A stretch of DNA of 64,000 nucleotides from Climacium dendroides (GCA_950106755.1 OX467091.1:24321538-24385537); one strand, 5' to 3'. Positions 50,382-63,200 are shown, counted from the first letter of the stretch. Notes: generated by a model from the sequence alone, not told the origin. A program made the numbers and translations.

Positions 50382-51481
50382 AGATGTAGAGAGGAAGGCT
50401 TCATGGATAAAAAGGGCCAATTTTTCCTAGTAGTATTTAAAAGTATTTCAACGAATTTTAATGGATTAAAGACTTCAGACTGTTCCATATATATGTCATA
50501 AGGGACTATGGTGCATGCAATGGCTTTTTTGCTGTACAGAAGTTGTGTACAAATGAGGTCCGTTGGATACATCATTTGTAGTGGACCAGAGCATGAAGGA
50601 GTACAATTGTGGACAATATGTTAACAGGCCACTTTGTTGTTCATTTAGGCCTAGAAATTGTTTGCTAACAAATTGATGTCTGTATCATTGCTTCAAGGCA
50701 GGACTTGTTCATCTTTAATGGGAGAAGCATCCTGTTTGAAATCAAGTGTTGTAAATGATAGAAAACATGGCTAATGATTAATAATGTTTTGTGCAAGGTT
50801 TCGTGGTAGTGATCATGTTAGGATGTTATGATGTGGTGGTATTTTGATGAATTTAGAGATTAGTTAGTAATTAAATTGAAAGGTTGGTTGATCTTTGCTA
50901 TTTTCGTGTGTGGTGATGAATTCTACATATGAAGTTAGGAGGGCAATTAATTTGAGTACATTCACTTCAGTCTCTGTGGATGTCATGTAGAAGGTTGAAA
51001 TGTTGACGGTATACGATGTTGTAGATTAGGTAGGACATTCATACTCTGTGCCCAGGTGATAGCAATGTTTTGTTTTCTCAACAAACCAGCTTTGGGAAGG
51101 GAGAGAGAGTGACACTTGAAGACTCTGTACCTTCTCTTAGATTAATTGCTTTTACTCTTTATATTTTGTCAGCTACTAATCTCGGTCTGTGTGCCCAGAC
51201 ACTCATGATTGGGAGTTAGAATGTTTACAAATGATTAGGTTATTTGAATTAGGTTGTGTTGTCAAGAATTGGCCACAGAAGATGTGTTTGTCATTTTATT
51301 CCTCTTCTGTTTGCTGCTGTGAATTGAACATTTTTTATCTTGCTCATAAGTTTTGTTGTAAACCTTAAATTTCTTTGGGGGTGAGCCAATTTCGCTTGAT
51401 TAGTACATTGGTCACACCGTTTCTTGTTCCTTCGTCTCTTGCTTGACCAATCTCTTAATACATTTGATCAACATTTTTTTT
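50382..51481. other. Intergenic or lost 5' part of the ETO1-like pseudogene
   Basis: No gene recognised. The expected N-terminal third of an ETO1-like protein is not visible here. Confidence 0.4.
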
Positions 51482-52519
51482 GGAACAGTCTTTTGTGTTT
51501 CGAGGTCTTGGTGAGACCGAGCTTCTACGATGAAGTTGTCGCTCAGGTCGAGAGCACGCTTTTTCGGTACATGAGAAGCTGCATGGTTGAAATAGGAAAA
51601 GCATGACGAAGACCTGAACGACGGGAGTCCTAATTTTTGCATTGCTTGGAAACTGCAGTGTCTATACAGTGTTCTTACTCGAAGTTTGGCAATGGACCTC
51701 CCTACAAATCTATGTGCTTGTTGATGCCTGCCCGGCGAGATGAGTTATGTTGTGGGAGAGTATGTTCCATTTATCAGCTTCGGAAATGACATGTTTTTTA
51801 ATTTAAATGGAGAGCAAGTCCACTGGAATGGGCAGAAAATAACAAACTTGTTAGTGGCCTTTTGTACCATGTTCAATGGTCATTTTGTAGGAGCTCTAAT
51901 ATCTTGTAATAGGTTATCCGGGAATGGCATGTCATTGACAGGTATGAGGGTTGTGGACCACTTCAGTAAAACAAGCCAACTAATACAGCTTTCACCGAAG
52001 ATGCTTGTGAAAATACTGTCTTTTGCAAACTTGTTTTGTTGTAGGAAGGTTAAGGATGTTTTTGACCAAAATTTAGCTACCTTTGTTCAAAGTGGGCATG
52101 ACATACTGACATTTCTGGACTATGCATTACAGGAAGGTGCAGGAGCTTCAATAGGAGTTTGTTTGCAGGTGTGCTTCTTTGAGCTTGCCAACTCTCTCGA
52201 AAACCTTAGACAATTTATAAGTATTCTTTCTACTTTTGAAGTGCAGGATCGATTTGCAAGTCATGGTCGTTCTTCGTTTGCGTTGTACGCCTTCTTAAGC
52301 TAAATTAGTCTTGAGAAGAGTATGTATTGTAATCATTGTGTCACTTTATTGTAGGGGCAGAGACGTTGCAGGTATCTAAAAGGCAGAAATCTTTGGCATT
52401 CCACCAGCGAGGTTGTGTTTTGTTTGCTAGAAAACAATATAATGGAGCTTTGGGATATTTTGAGGTTGTTGTGGAGCAAAGACATGTTTATTCATGGACT
52501 ACAATAGTAAGGTGTAGTA

Positions 52520-53217
52520 ATATTTATTTTATTCCAAAAATCCTATTGATAACTTTTTAGCTAACTTTGAGCTTTATTTAATTGGATTGACTTTGGGTAG
52601 TGTAAATAGACCATAGTGATCGATAAGAGCCAATTGTTAATAAATTGGTAGATATGGACAAATTGAAAGATATAAAAAGACTTAAAACCAATAGGTAGTA
52701 ATTGTTCAAATCGCTCTTCTTCCTCTAAGTAGGAAAACTTTCCAATAGGCAATTTAGTTGTTCACGGTGTTGGACACTCCTACTTGTGCTAGGAGGCCGA
52801 TAGTATCATTTTGGCCTTTGTACCTTTGTGTTTTCTTTGTTGTGTTAATTAAAGTGGATGTTACTTTGAATGTGTGTAATTTCCCAATTATTTTGCAATT
52901 GGTTGAGTCAATCAGTCAGTTACGTGGTTACTATTAAAGTTGTTTGCCTCCAATACTAAGGCTATGGGGTGAATGTGAAATAGAGAAAGGACAATCGTTG
53001 TAGTTCAATTGGAAAATGGTGAGGATTATATTATCAAGGCTCCAATTGACTAATTAATTAAGACTAATTGATTCGTAAATCAAAAATCCTACTTGGTATG
53101 AATTGTGACAACTCAACGATTAACATAATTCCCATTAACAAGTCTCCCTTGTGTTTGAATCTTAAATTACTATAGTTTTTTTTCAATCTTGATAAAAACC
53201 TAAATCTACATAAAGAT
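52520..53217. other. Insertion or intron inside the ETO1-like pseudogene
   Basis: Separates the AFHQRGC exon from the exon that carries KDQRATAYEE. AT-rich, no coding sense. It may be a large intron or the remains of an inserted element; I see no clear ends. Confidence 0.35.
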
Positions 53218-53430
53218 AAAATCTCTGAAGGATCAACGAGCAACTGCATATGAAGAAACTGCAGTTGTTGTTGATTACAAACCCACTCTCCCTTGTGTTT
53301 GAATCTTAAATTACTATAGTTTTTTTTCAATCTTGATAAAAACCTAAATCTACATAAAGATAAAATCTCTGAAGGATCAACGAGCAACTGCATATGAAGA
53401 AACTGCAGTTGTTGTTGTTAGTTACAAACC
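53143..53430. repeat. 144-bp tandem duplication, 2 near-identical copies, includes exon sequence
   Basis: Copies start at 53143 and 53287 and are almost identical, so the event is recent. Each holds an intron-like T-rich stretch and the coding segment reading KDQRATAYEETAVVV of the ETO1-like pseudogene, so part of an exon is duplicated. Only the second copy joins in frame to SYKPSGWM. Confidence 0.92.
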
Positions 53431-53718
53431 CAGTGGGTGGATGATTCAGAGAACGCCATTATATAGTGAAGGAGATGAGAAGATTGCAGATTTAATCAAA
53501 GCATCCACTATAAGGGATTGCAGCCCTAGATGACAAGCATTTGACAAAATTTTGCCCAAATTGATAGCAATCACTTTTAACAACCTTATTTTGTCAATTA
53601 GGACAGATTTGTCAATTTTTTGTCAACTTCTTGTTGATTATTTATCAAGATCTTTATCAATAGAATCCACAAAATCCAAAGAATCCAAAATCCTAGTCAA
53701 ACAACAAACCATAGAGTG

Positions 53719-54431
53719 CCACCTAAGCAAATATAATTAGTGATCAAGCCATTTAAGCACCCAATAAGTACCAACACTCACTTGTCAAGAATATGAGTGC
53801 TGACTAATATATACAAGGCAATAGAACATTTATCAATACATATGGAATAAGTGTGCTAGGGGAGGAGGAGGAGAACCAAGTGAATTCCAAAATTGTTTAA
53901 AAACTAGATTTTCAGACCGGATTTAGGCATAGTAAATTAATTTTTTTCAAAAAACTTTTAACTAAGATTAGTTGGAAAATCAAATGAAGTTCCACCTCCA
54001 AAAATCCGTTTGAGATTTCAGGTCTCCAATAAAACGTTATGGATAAATTCCAGACCGGGTGTTTGAAAAGTTTGAAATTCACTTCAAACACCCGGTCTGA
54101 AATTTGTCTATAACTTTTTATTGAAGACCTGAAATCTCAAACGGATTTTTGGAGGTGGAACTTCATTTGATTTTCCAACTAATCTTAGTTAAAAGTTTTT
54201 TGAAAAAAATTAATTTACTATGCCTAAATCCGGTCTGAAAATCTAGTTTTTAAACAATTTTGGAATTCACTTGGTTCTCCTCCTCCTCCCCTAGCACACT
54301 TATTCCATATGTATTGATAAATGTTCTACTGCCTTGTATATATTAGTCAACACTCATATTCTTGACAAGTGAGTGTTGGTACTTATTGAGTGCTTAAATG
54401 GCTTGATCACTAATTGTATTTGCTTAGGTGG
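53719..54431. repeat. Near-perfect hairpin, two 348-bp arms and a 17-nt loop
   Basis: Arms 53719-54066 and 54084-54431 are inverse copies with only scattered mismatches. The loop is 54067-54083. The outer part pairs 'ccacctaagcaaata' with 'tatttgcttaggtgg', the inner part 'cagaccgggtgttt' with 'aaacacccggtctg'. A transcript would form a long double-stranded RNA. The interior shares sequence with the foldback at 42969-43302. Confidence 0.96.
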
Positions 54432-54557
54432 CCTTGTAGAGTTGTTATTTGCTTAGGTGGTTGTGCCATGTGGGTTGTTTGTTGAGGTGATTGTGCTATG
54501 TGGGTGGGTGTGCTTACTCGACAATTTTCTATACTTAATTTTGACATGGCATATGCC

Positions 54558-54645
54558 ACGTGGTAGCCTCTAAGTAGTCAGACCCCCTATGTGTAATTTA
54601 AACGTGGTAACCTCTAAGTAGTCAAACCCCTATGTGTAATTTAAA
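54558..54645. repeat. 44-bp tandem duplication, 2 copies
   Basis: 'acgtggtagcctctaagtag' recurs 44 bp later with two changes. It lies between the large hairpin and the right end of the CACTA element. Confidence 0.85.
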
Positions 54646-55883
54646 ATTTTGAAGTTATAGAATGTCCGAATTGACAGAATTCTGTCATGTGATTGACATA
54701 ATTTTGTCAATGGAGTTACAAAATCTTGTCAAACAAGTATCCAAATTGACTTGAATCAGCCCCTCCTAATTGACAGAGGAATTGACAAAATTTTGTCATT
54801 TTTTTGTCAATTCGACCACAATTCTCCTTGTAGTGATTCAAGTTGGACCTAGTCTTAGCATACCCATACAAGTATTATGTTGCCGCTCTTCTAGATGAAT
54901 TGAATGTTGAAGCTCTAATTATTGAAATTAACAAGATCTTGGGATTCAAGGTGACTTGTGACTACTTAAAAGTGCAAGCTTATTTCTATTTAGGTCTTCA
55001 AGAATACAAAAGGGTAGTGCGGGATGTTCGGGCGTTGTTAACACTGAACCCATCGTACATGATGTATGTTGGCCGTTTGTGTGTGAATGCATTCCTGAAG
55101 TTGTTGAGTCAACATGTGGAGCAATTGTTGAAGGCCGATTGCTAGATGTAGTTATACTACAAGTGGTATTCAGTGGATGATATTGGCTCTGTAGCTATGC
55201 TTCATAAAATGCTAGAATAATACTCCACGAAGAGCTTCCTTTGTTTTCGCTAGTCCCTTCTTTTCTTGTAGTAGGTTTTTGCGTACTTTTCCCTTGGACC
55301 AAGTCCCGTTGCCTACATCTTTTTTTAGTTATAGGTATCGTTGTACTAAATTTTCCCTCATTACAATTTGAGAAAATGTTGTATATTGTTCTTCTTCCAT
55401 ATGTATGAAGGAATCGTAGGGACCGTAACAAGGTCATGCCTCGATCCACCGTAGTAGCGCTTTGTATTAGACTTATACTTCACTTTTCATATTCTGTCAT
55501 CAACCATCATTAGGAAGGGGCACAAAAGCGGTTGTATTTCTTCCTTTTTAAAAAAAAAATTTTGGTCCTTCTCCATTTTGAATTCCAATTGTGTGTTCAC
55601 CTCTAAATTGGTTTCTGCAGCTTCTTTGTTAATGACTTCAGAATCTGATTGAACTGAATGTGGACTATTGTTCAGGTTGAATTGCCTTCAAGCAGCTATG
55701 CACAATTTTAGACTGGCACGGCATAATGCAGGTACTAACCACGAACGCCTCATTTGTGAAGGTTGGATCTTATATGATGCAAGTAATCGTGCAAATGCTT
55801 TACAAAAGGCACAAGAATCTATGGCTCATCAGTGGTCATTTGAGGCTTTTTTCTTGCAAGCTTATGCTTTAGCAACTATAGCT

Positions 55884-57109
55884 TGAAGAAAATATCATTC
55901 CTTTTGTACACGTTGTGATATCATGTATATCATATTATTTGTTTTGTTTCTGCAGGCCTTCTCAACAGTGCAAGATAAAATTCAGGAGGTTTCAGTGAGG
56001 TTTTGTAATTCATGTATAGGGAACGTACATACAATTCTGAAATTTGGAATGGTTGGGAACTTACTAAGGAATTAGGAAGTGCTTGTCAATGATTTTTTCA
56101 TGGCTGGTGAAATTCGATGAAGTTGTTGTACAAGGACATGAATGGAACTTAACGTAGTATTCTTACATACGAGGACATGAATGGAGTTTTGCTGAGTTTG
56201 TACGTAACCTAATTGTATGAAATGCAAGAACTTAACAAGTGCATTTTTTGGATTCTTTTCTTGCAGACCTCGTATGCATTGTAGGGATGAAGGTCACAGA
56301 ATGTCAAAGTCACAGAATGAAATTTGACACATTTGGAAGGTGTTTTTCCAGCACATTTTTCTTCTAGTGAAGTAAATGACTTCTTTTACAAACCTATTCA
56401 ATAAATTTTGGGTTTTACTTGTTTTACAATTTATTTGCTATTCAAGGTATATGAAAAGGTTATTCATCACCTCATTTGAAATCCAAATCCATTAAAGATT
56501 CTTATATAAAGACCAATTTGGTTTACCATTATATTAGGGAAAAAAGTACAACTTTCCACCCTTGATCAAGTTTATAAAGATGTTGAGGCCAACATGGATG
56601 AAGAAATATATATTCCATACATCTAGAAAATTTTGACACTCATGCTAGTTGATATTTTTATAGCTTTCATGTTCCAGGTGAGAACTGGATTATGTGGGGG
56701 TTTCTTTCAATTTATTATTTTTTAGTTTCATTGTAATTTATTTGATTATTTACATTAAATTCTAATTGAGAAGTCATTTGTCTTGTGCACTAAAAGAATG
56801 CACTTGCAATGGATGTTGTAGAATGAAAGTATAATGAAACAACTCTGTCTAAAGAGAAAAGCAAATGTAACATTACAAATGCCATGACATTGAGAAGTGA
56901 ACCTCAATAGAAAGATGATCAAGTTAGTCACAATAGCTAACTCCACTCATGATCTTGAGTTCTTAGAAAAGGCTCATAGACACCCTAGAGTTCTAGATTG
57001 CATCATAGCTATAGATGACTATTGCATTAAATTACTATGGATTCAAATTCTAATTTACAAAATGAATCTTTCAACTAATGTATATCATATTAATTTTAGA
57101 TGTATCTAA
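55884..57109. other. Intergenic, no gene recognised
   Basis: Follows the ETO1-like pseudogene. One more acceptor ('tttctgcag' at about 55955) is followed by a few codons that I cannot match to the family. Confidence 0.4.
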
Positions 57110-57315
57110 TACTGCTTGTCATAGCATAGGCCACCACATTGTAGTATTGGAGGAGGACAAGGACATTTTCAATACCATCCTCAAACCTATGAAGAAGTAT
57201 ATCTCAATTGTGGCAACAACACAACCACCATTGCCAATTGCAATATCCCAAGATCTAGATACTATGACTATGGCATGTCCTAAATTTGTTTGCAAGTCAA
57301 AATTCAATAGGTAAC
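57110..57315 (+). pseudogene. Possible DNA-methylase-like C-terminal remnant
   Basis: The frame reads TACHSIGHHIVVLEEDKDIF then NTILKPMKKY, similar in pattern to the AdoMet-binding end (G-R-H-x-V-V-x-E-x-D) of N4-type DNA methylase domains found in some plant repeat ORFs. His replaces the usual Arg. No other part of such a protein is seen. Weak. Confidence 0.3.
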
Positions 57316-58617
57316 TAAGAAATTTTTTGTATCCATTTTTTTCATATCAAGTTTTAAATTTTGCAAGTTTAACATTGTTTCACATTTGTTTGTAGCTATA
57401 TAGGATTGATGTCAATAGATGGGATGATGAAGGCACAAAGTTTTTTCTTCACTCTAGAGAAGCCTTTTCACTTTCCTGTCTCTCAAGCAAATAGCATCGA
57501 CATTTGTGGACTTTGGCTGTTCTAAACCAAAACGCCATAAAGATACTTATGCTTTGAAATATTTTGGATTTTATAGATGGTAGTGCCTTTGAGAGTAAGA
57601 GAGATTTCAAAGAAATCAACAACTAAGAGTTCTTTGACCGAGTTCACTACAATTTAGACTCTTGAGATTGACATATCTCTTTAGTCAAACTATAATGTAT
57701 GGACTTTAAAGTTATGATTGGATTTTTGTGTTTTATGGCTACATCTTCAACATTTGTTATTTTCATTTGGATTTTGTATATTATGATGTTTATCGAAATT
57801 AATAAATAACTACATTTGCCTCTAGCAAAAACTCTTCAAAATACGTTTGCAAGTGATCAAATTTCATTAAAATGACTTTACATTTCTTGAAATTTAAAAT
57901 ATAACAAACCCACAGTCCTAGGTCCCAACTTGTTTTACTACAAAAAAAAACCACTCACAAGCTTGCATACTAGCAACCCTACTTTGTTTGTTAAAGAGAG
58001 AATGAAGAATATGTCTTGTCACTAAAGGTCACATGGATCAAGATTTTGGGATGGAAAAAATTGAAAGAAATGACAAATCTCACAACAATATTTTTATTTT
58101 ACCTTCACAAAAAAAATATACAAAAGAAATTCAATTTTCAATTCTTTATCATTTGAATGTTAAACAAAACATTAGAAGATCTCTTGATGTTTGTATAGAT
58201 CTCCTAATGTTTTGCATTATCTCCTAATAAACAGTTTTTTCTCTCAATGATTACTGTTATTTTTGAACTTTCTAGAGTCCAAAAGTAGTTAAATGTGGCT
58301 CAAATTTAGTTTATATAGTTTAGTTTCATATAAATACTTAGGTTGAAAGTTACCTCACAAAAATCAAAGCTTGAATCCACTTTATAGAAGAATTATGCAC
58401 CTTGCATCACCAAGATAACATAGAGATGAGCAAAACACCAAGAAACATTCATAAGTTCACCAAAAAGTCCAATGAATATTTGAAACCCTATTTGTAATTT
58501 TGTTGTTTATTTCCATTCAAAAATATTTTGTAATAATACAAATGATAGCATTGGCACAAAGACTATCATAAATGATAGTCTATTGTCGATAATTTGACAA
58601 CAAAAGCCTCATAGATA
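57316..58617. other. Intergenic, no gene seen
   Basis: AT-rich. A 22-bp perfect palindrome lies at 58560-58581. Confidence 0.4.
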
Positions 58618-58630
58618 CACTAGTAGAAAT
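58618..58630 (+). mobile_element. Solo CACTA-type terminus
   Basis: CACTAGTAGAAAT matches the terminal 13-mer at 16386 in 12 of 13 positions. It lies just beyond the decayed 3' end of the PNL gene. No partner end is visible. Confidence 0.3.
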
Positions 58631-58771
58631 GGCAGCAAGTTCCACAGGACATCATGTGCCTATATAATTAATGAACATATTGGTTTAAATTAGGTCCACT
58701 CAAATGAGAAAAACTCTCTACTTCCATCAGTAAGGCCATCAAGATGAAACATCCATGCAAAATTAGAGTGA

Positions 58772-60289
58772 TTAGGAAGACAAGTTCCCCACTTCCATTG
58801 GCAAGGCCACCAAACTTAAACGTCCCCTCAATTTGAGACAGGTCAAGGAAGACAAGTTCCCCACTTCCATTGGCAAGGCCACTAAGCTTGAACATCCTCT
58901 CAAATCCAAAGTGGTCAAAGAAGACAAGTTCCCCACTTCCATTGGCAAGGCCACCAAGCTTGAATATTACTACAGATTGGGAGTGGTCAAGGAAGACAAT
59001 TTTCCTACTTCTATTGGCAAGGTCTCTAAACTTGAACATCCATTTAAATCAAGAGTGGTCAAGGAAGATAAGTTCCCCACTTCCATTGGCAAGGCTACCA
59101 ACCTTGAACATCCTCTCAAATCTAGAGTAGTTAAGGAAGACAAGTTCCCCACTTCTATTGGCAAGGTCTCCAAAATCGAACATCCACTCAAATCAAGAGT
59201 AGTCAAGGAAGACAAGTTCCCCACTTCCATTGGCAAGGCCACCAACCTTGAACATCCCCAAATACTAAGAGTGGTCAAGGAAGTCAAATTGCCCACTTCC
59301 ATTGGCAAGGCCACCAAGTTTGAACATCCACCCAAATATAGACTGATCAAAGAAGACAAGTTCCCCACTTCCATTGGCAACGTCTCCAAACTCAAACATC
59401 CACTCAAATCAAGAGTGGTCAAGAAAGACAGGTTCCCCACTTCCATTGGCAAGGCTACCAACCTTGAACATCCCCAAATACTAAGAGTGGTCAAGGAAGA
59501 CAAGTTCCCCACTTCCATTGGCAAAGCCACCAACCTTGAACATCTCCAAATACTAAGAGTGGTCAAGGAAGACAAGTTCCCCACTTCCATTGGCAAGGCC
59601 ACCAACCTTGAACATCCCCAAATACTAAGAGTGGTCAAGGAAGACAATTTCCCTACTTCCATTGGCAAGGCCACCAAGCCTGAACATCCACCTAAATGGA
59701 GAGTGGTCAAGGAAAACAAATTCCCCACCTCTATTGGCAAGGCCACCAAGCTTGAACATCCACTCAAATGGAGAGTGGTCAAGGAAGACAAGTTCCCCAT
59801 TTCCATCGGTAAGGCTACCAAGCTTGAACATTCACTCAAATCAAGAGTGATCAAAGAAGACATGTTCCCCACTTCCATTGGCAAGGCCACCAAGCTTGAA
59901 CATTTTCTCAACTTGAGAGTGGTCAAGGAAGACAAGTTCCCTACTTCCATTGGCAAGGCCACCAAGCTTGAACATCCATTCAAATCAAGAGTGGCCAAGG
60001 AAGACATGTTCCCCACTTCCATTGGCAAGGCCACTAAGCTTGAACATTTTCTCAACTTGAGAGTAGTCAAGGAAGACAAGTTCCCTACTTCCATTGGCAA
60101 GGCCACCAAGCTTGAACATTCACCCAAATCAAGAGTGGTCAAGGAAGACAAGTTCCCCACTTCCATTGGCAAGGCCACCAAGCTTGAACATTCACCCAAA
60201 TCAAGAGTGGTCAAGGAAGACATGTTCCCCACTTCCATCGGCAAGGCCACCAAACTTGAACATCCATTCAAGTTTAGAGTGGTCAAGGA
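58772..60289 (-). repeat. 72-bp minisatellite encoding the PNL LRR array
   Basis: Eighteen perfect-length 24-codon units (consensus LTTLDLxGCSSLVALPMEV-GNLSS) run from 60289 to 58994, then a broken unit with TAG TAA at 58967-58972, then about three further intact-length units to 58772, after which the frame decays. Subtypes such as TTLSIWGCSRLVALP (units 10-12 and 15) and TTLKLRKC (4 and 6) recur, showing unit shuffling. Confidence 0.93.
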
Positions 60290-63200
60290 AGTTAAATTCC
60301 TCATTCCATTTGGTAATTCTACTAAACCTATACAAGAACTGAGGTTTAGTCGAAGTAGATTGTGGCTTGATGCATATGTGTTGGGTAACTGCTGAAGAAA
60401 TCCTAACCCAGGTAGATCTAGAAGTTTCAATGATGCATGAGTAATACAAAGATCAGATATTCTCTCGTGCAAAACTACTACAGTGTGTGTTGGAAGTACA
60501 TATTCCTTTGTAATTTTACTTGCAAAGTTGTCTTCTATTATAATTGCTTCCAATTGAGAACATTGTGAAGCAAGTTGAAGTAACAAATCCAAGGCTTCAA
60601 CATGCACTTTAGAAGCAGTCGATGTATTTGCCAAAATCAAGACTCGAAGTTTGTGAAAATCAAAACTTTTGACTTGTTTAATTGTAATCTCTTGGCCAAA
60701 AATGCTTTGAAGAACCCCAAGGTCTTGTTGAACCATAGTTTCTTGTAAAGAAATGCCTTCAAGAACCTCAATATCCTACATTCAAAAAAGTTTTGATTAG
60801 AAAGTATTAAGTTTTTATGTAGAGGATTAAAATGAAAATTGATTTTCTTCACATATTTCAAAACTCATGATTTTAAAATAGTATAGGTCTAAAATGTTTG
60901 CAAATTGTATTGATATGCATATTAATAAACATATTATCCCTTTAAGGTCCATGCATCCAAAAAGTGGATGTGCCTTGGTCAACCTTGGTTGTAACTTCCA
61001 AAATAACTATATGTGTCAAAGATATAAACTAAGAAAATGAAGCTTAACAAGTCTTATTTCTATTCAATTTGAAAAATGTCAAAAATTGAAAGAGGTATTC
61101 AAATTCAAAACTCTATATGTTAGAATCAAAATAACATGGTATGGTGTGTTTTTAATATGTATTTATATATTTTGAAATGTACTTGAAATTTAAATTGTAA
61201 AATTATGTTTACCATTCTACCCTTCATTTATGGTAATAGTCACAAATTATTCTAATATGTGTTCTAATTGCTATAATTTTATTTCCTCTATTAGCTTTAA
61301 AAAATCACAATAATTTCATTTTCTATAAAAAGTATCCAAAAAAACAATACAAACAAAAAAAAATTGTTTTTCACTAGTTGAAAATCTAAAATTTTTATAC
61401 ATTAAGCATATAAAAGTACACATTTGGTTTAATAGTTGAATTTAACTTGAAGATCTTTGTTATGGTTGTTTTGGATGTAAAAAACAAAATAACCAATTGA
61501 AAAATTTTCTCACTAATCTCCATTTCTACTTAAAAGAATCTCAAATCATTTCAATTTTAACTTATTTATATTCAATTTTTGCAACAAAAATGATGACAAT
61601 TACAATTTCTCACCAATTAAATTGAGGTTTCTCATGGTTGTATAGAAATCACAATTTCAAGTAATAAAAATAGAAGATTGTTATCTAAACACAAATTAAA
61701 AGGCTAACTTTACCTTATATGTGATGTTAGACCATTTTACAATGAATCAAGTCCAATACTAGTTATTCTTATTTACTTGCACTTTGGAACTATGAAGATG
61801 TTACCTTGCTTGAAAATCCACTTTCTGGAATCATGGATGCCTTCCAAATCCTTGAACCTTTGGCAATCATTCGTCCCAAGTCACGGAGTTGGTCATGCAT
61901 TTCAAGAACGTCATGATCTTCATTAACCTTCAACAATGACATGTCAATCAATCTTTTCAATTCAGCCTTTGGAAGGACGCCATTCTTGGACCACATGTAC
62001 AAAATAGTATCTTTTGATATGCCAGATGGATATACATCTCGACAAAAGAAACAAGCCATGTCTAAAAATATATTCTTCTCAACATCATTGGTCAATCCAT
62101 CATAGCTTATTCTCAAGGTGTTCCAAATTATTTCATCACCATCCAAATTCCTTCCTCTTGCCATCCTTTGTAATGCTCGCTCCCAACTTCGCAACCTCTC
62201 TTTGTTGTGGAGAAATGAACCCATGACTTTCAAGCTCAAAGGCAAGCCATTGCAAGCTCTCACAACATGCTTGCAATAGTCCTCAAAGTCCAATGATAAA
62301 GGAGCTACACCCCAAGAAAGGTGAGTAGAGAAAAGCATTGTTGCTGCCTTTTCATCCAACAATTCTACATCCAACCTTCCCTCAGTAGTGCCCACAAATG
62401 ATTTTATTGTGCTCCATTTGCGTGTTGTGAGAATTATTGTGGAACCCTTCTTAGCTTGTATAATATTGGGAGGTACAATATCATGCACTATAGCTTCGTC
62501 CTTGACATCATCCAATACTAAAAGAACATTCTTACTAACCAAGATCTTTTTCATCATCTCCTGTGCATCTTCCAAGGTCTTGGGTTTTTTATCATTTCCA
62601 AGTTTGGGTAAGATTTCACACAATGTATTGTATGAACTTGAAGGATTTGTGGATTGTGAAACAAAGCATGATGCATGGTATAAGGAAGTAATTGTTGTGT
62701 CGCCAAGTATTGCCTTTACTAGTGTGGTCTTGCCAATTCCACCCATGCCTACAATTCCTATGTAATTTAGTTTCAAAAGCGCTTTGGCTTTAGACAATTG
62801 ATGTTTCGAATCAACAAAAATGTCCTTTGGAGGTGCAATTTGCTCGTCTACCTGTACAAATACAATGTCATATTTAATAAATCATTCACATAAAAATTAA
62901 ACCCTATTTTTTAAACCCCAAATGTTAGATATCAAAAGAAATTACAAATAAAGTAGACATCACTTCATGAGTTTTGTAGTTTAATAATCTCACACCTTTT
63001 GAACATGGTCCACAAGAGACTCAGAACCTCTTAAAGTAGAAGTTGAACCAAATTGTGGAACCATCTCACATGAATATACTCCCTTCAAGAAAGACTCCTT
63101 TATGCTTGTGAGCCTTGCACAAATGGTGGAAAATGTCGGTCGTTGAAGAGGGTCTTGAGACCAACATTCTTGGATTAAGTTTGTGAGTTCTTTGCAATTG

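Larger units (their letters stand above)
53506..54835. mobile_element. 1.33-kb CACTA element inserted in an ETO1-like exon
   Basis: The left end is CACTATAAGGGATTG and the right end complement is CACTACAAGGAGAATTG. Flanking triplets are ATC (53503-53505) and ATT (54836-54838), a target duplication with one transition. Subterminal 'ttgacaaaattttgtca' words occur at both ends. Joining 53505 to 54839 restores the ETO1 frame: KAS then KLDLVLAYPYKYY, where the family has an ATELDPTLTYPY-type sequence. There is no transposase; the interior is mostly one large hairpin. Non-autonomous. Confidence 0.93.
51482..55883 (+). pseudogene. ETO1/EOL-like (BTB-TPR) pseudogene, fragmented by insertions
   Basis: ETO1-like proteins are substrate adaptors of CUL3 ubiquitin ligases that target type-2 ACC synthases. 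Pieces in family order: FVFRGLGETELLR with an in-frame TGA (51531) and a frameshift near VHEKL (51482-51620); the BTB region (51740-52303, intact frame: LSPKMLVKILSFANLFCC, DYALQEGAGASIGVCLQVC); AFHQRGCVLFARKQYN (52346-52515); GWMIQRTPLYSEGDEKIAD (about 53218-53505); AYPYKYYVAALLDE through ILGFKV and LLTLNPSYMMY (54839-55140); WYSVDDIGSVAMLHKMLE; and NHERLICEGWILYDA with FEAFFLQAYALA (55678-55883). Stops at the Trp and Gln of the conserved ADCWMQL (55143-55151) and at the Gln of FRQSLL show decay. A CACTA element splits it at 53506-54835. The C-terminal TPR part is missing. Confidence 0.9.

Noticed and set aside
58560..58581. 22-bp perfect palindrome as a regulatory site or terminator
   Set aside because: Isolated in AT-rich DNA with no gene association; chance or eroded repeat.
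58833..60395. 520-codon plus-strand frame rich in KEDKFPTSIGKATKLEH
   Set aside because: Antisense of the 72-bp LRR minisatellite; the period and codon phase are fixed by the minus-strand LRR gene.
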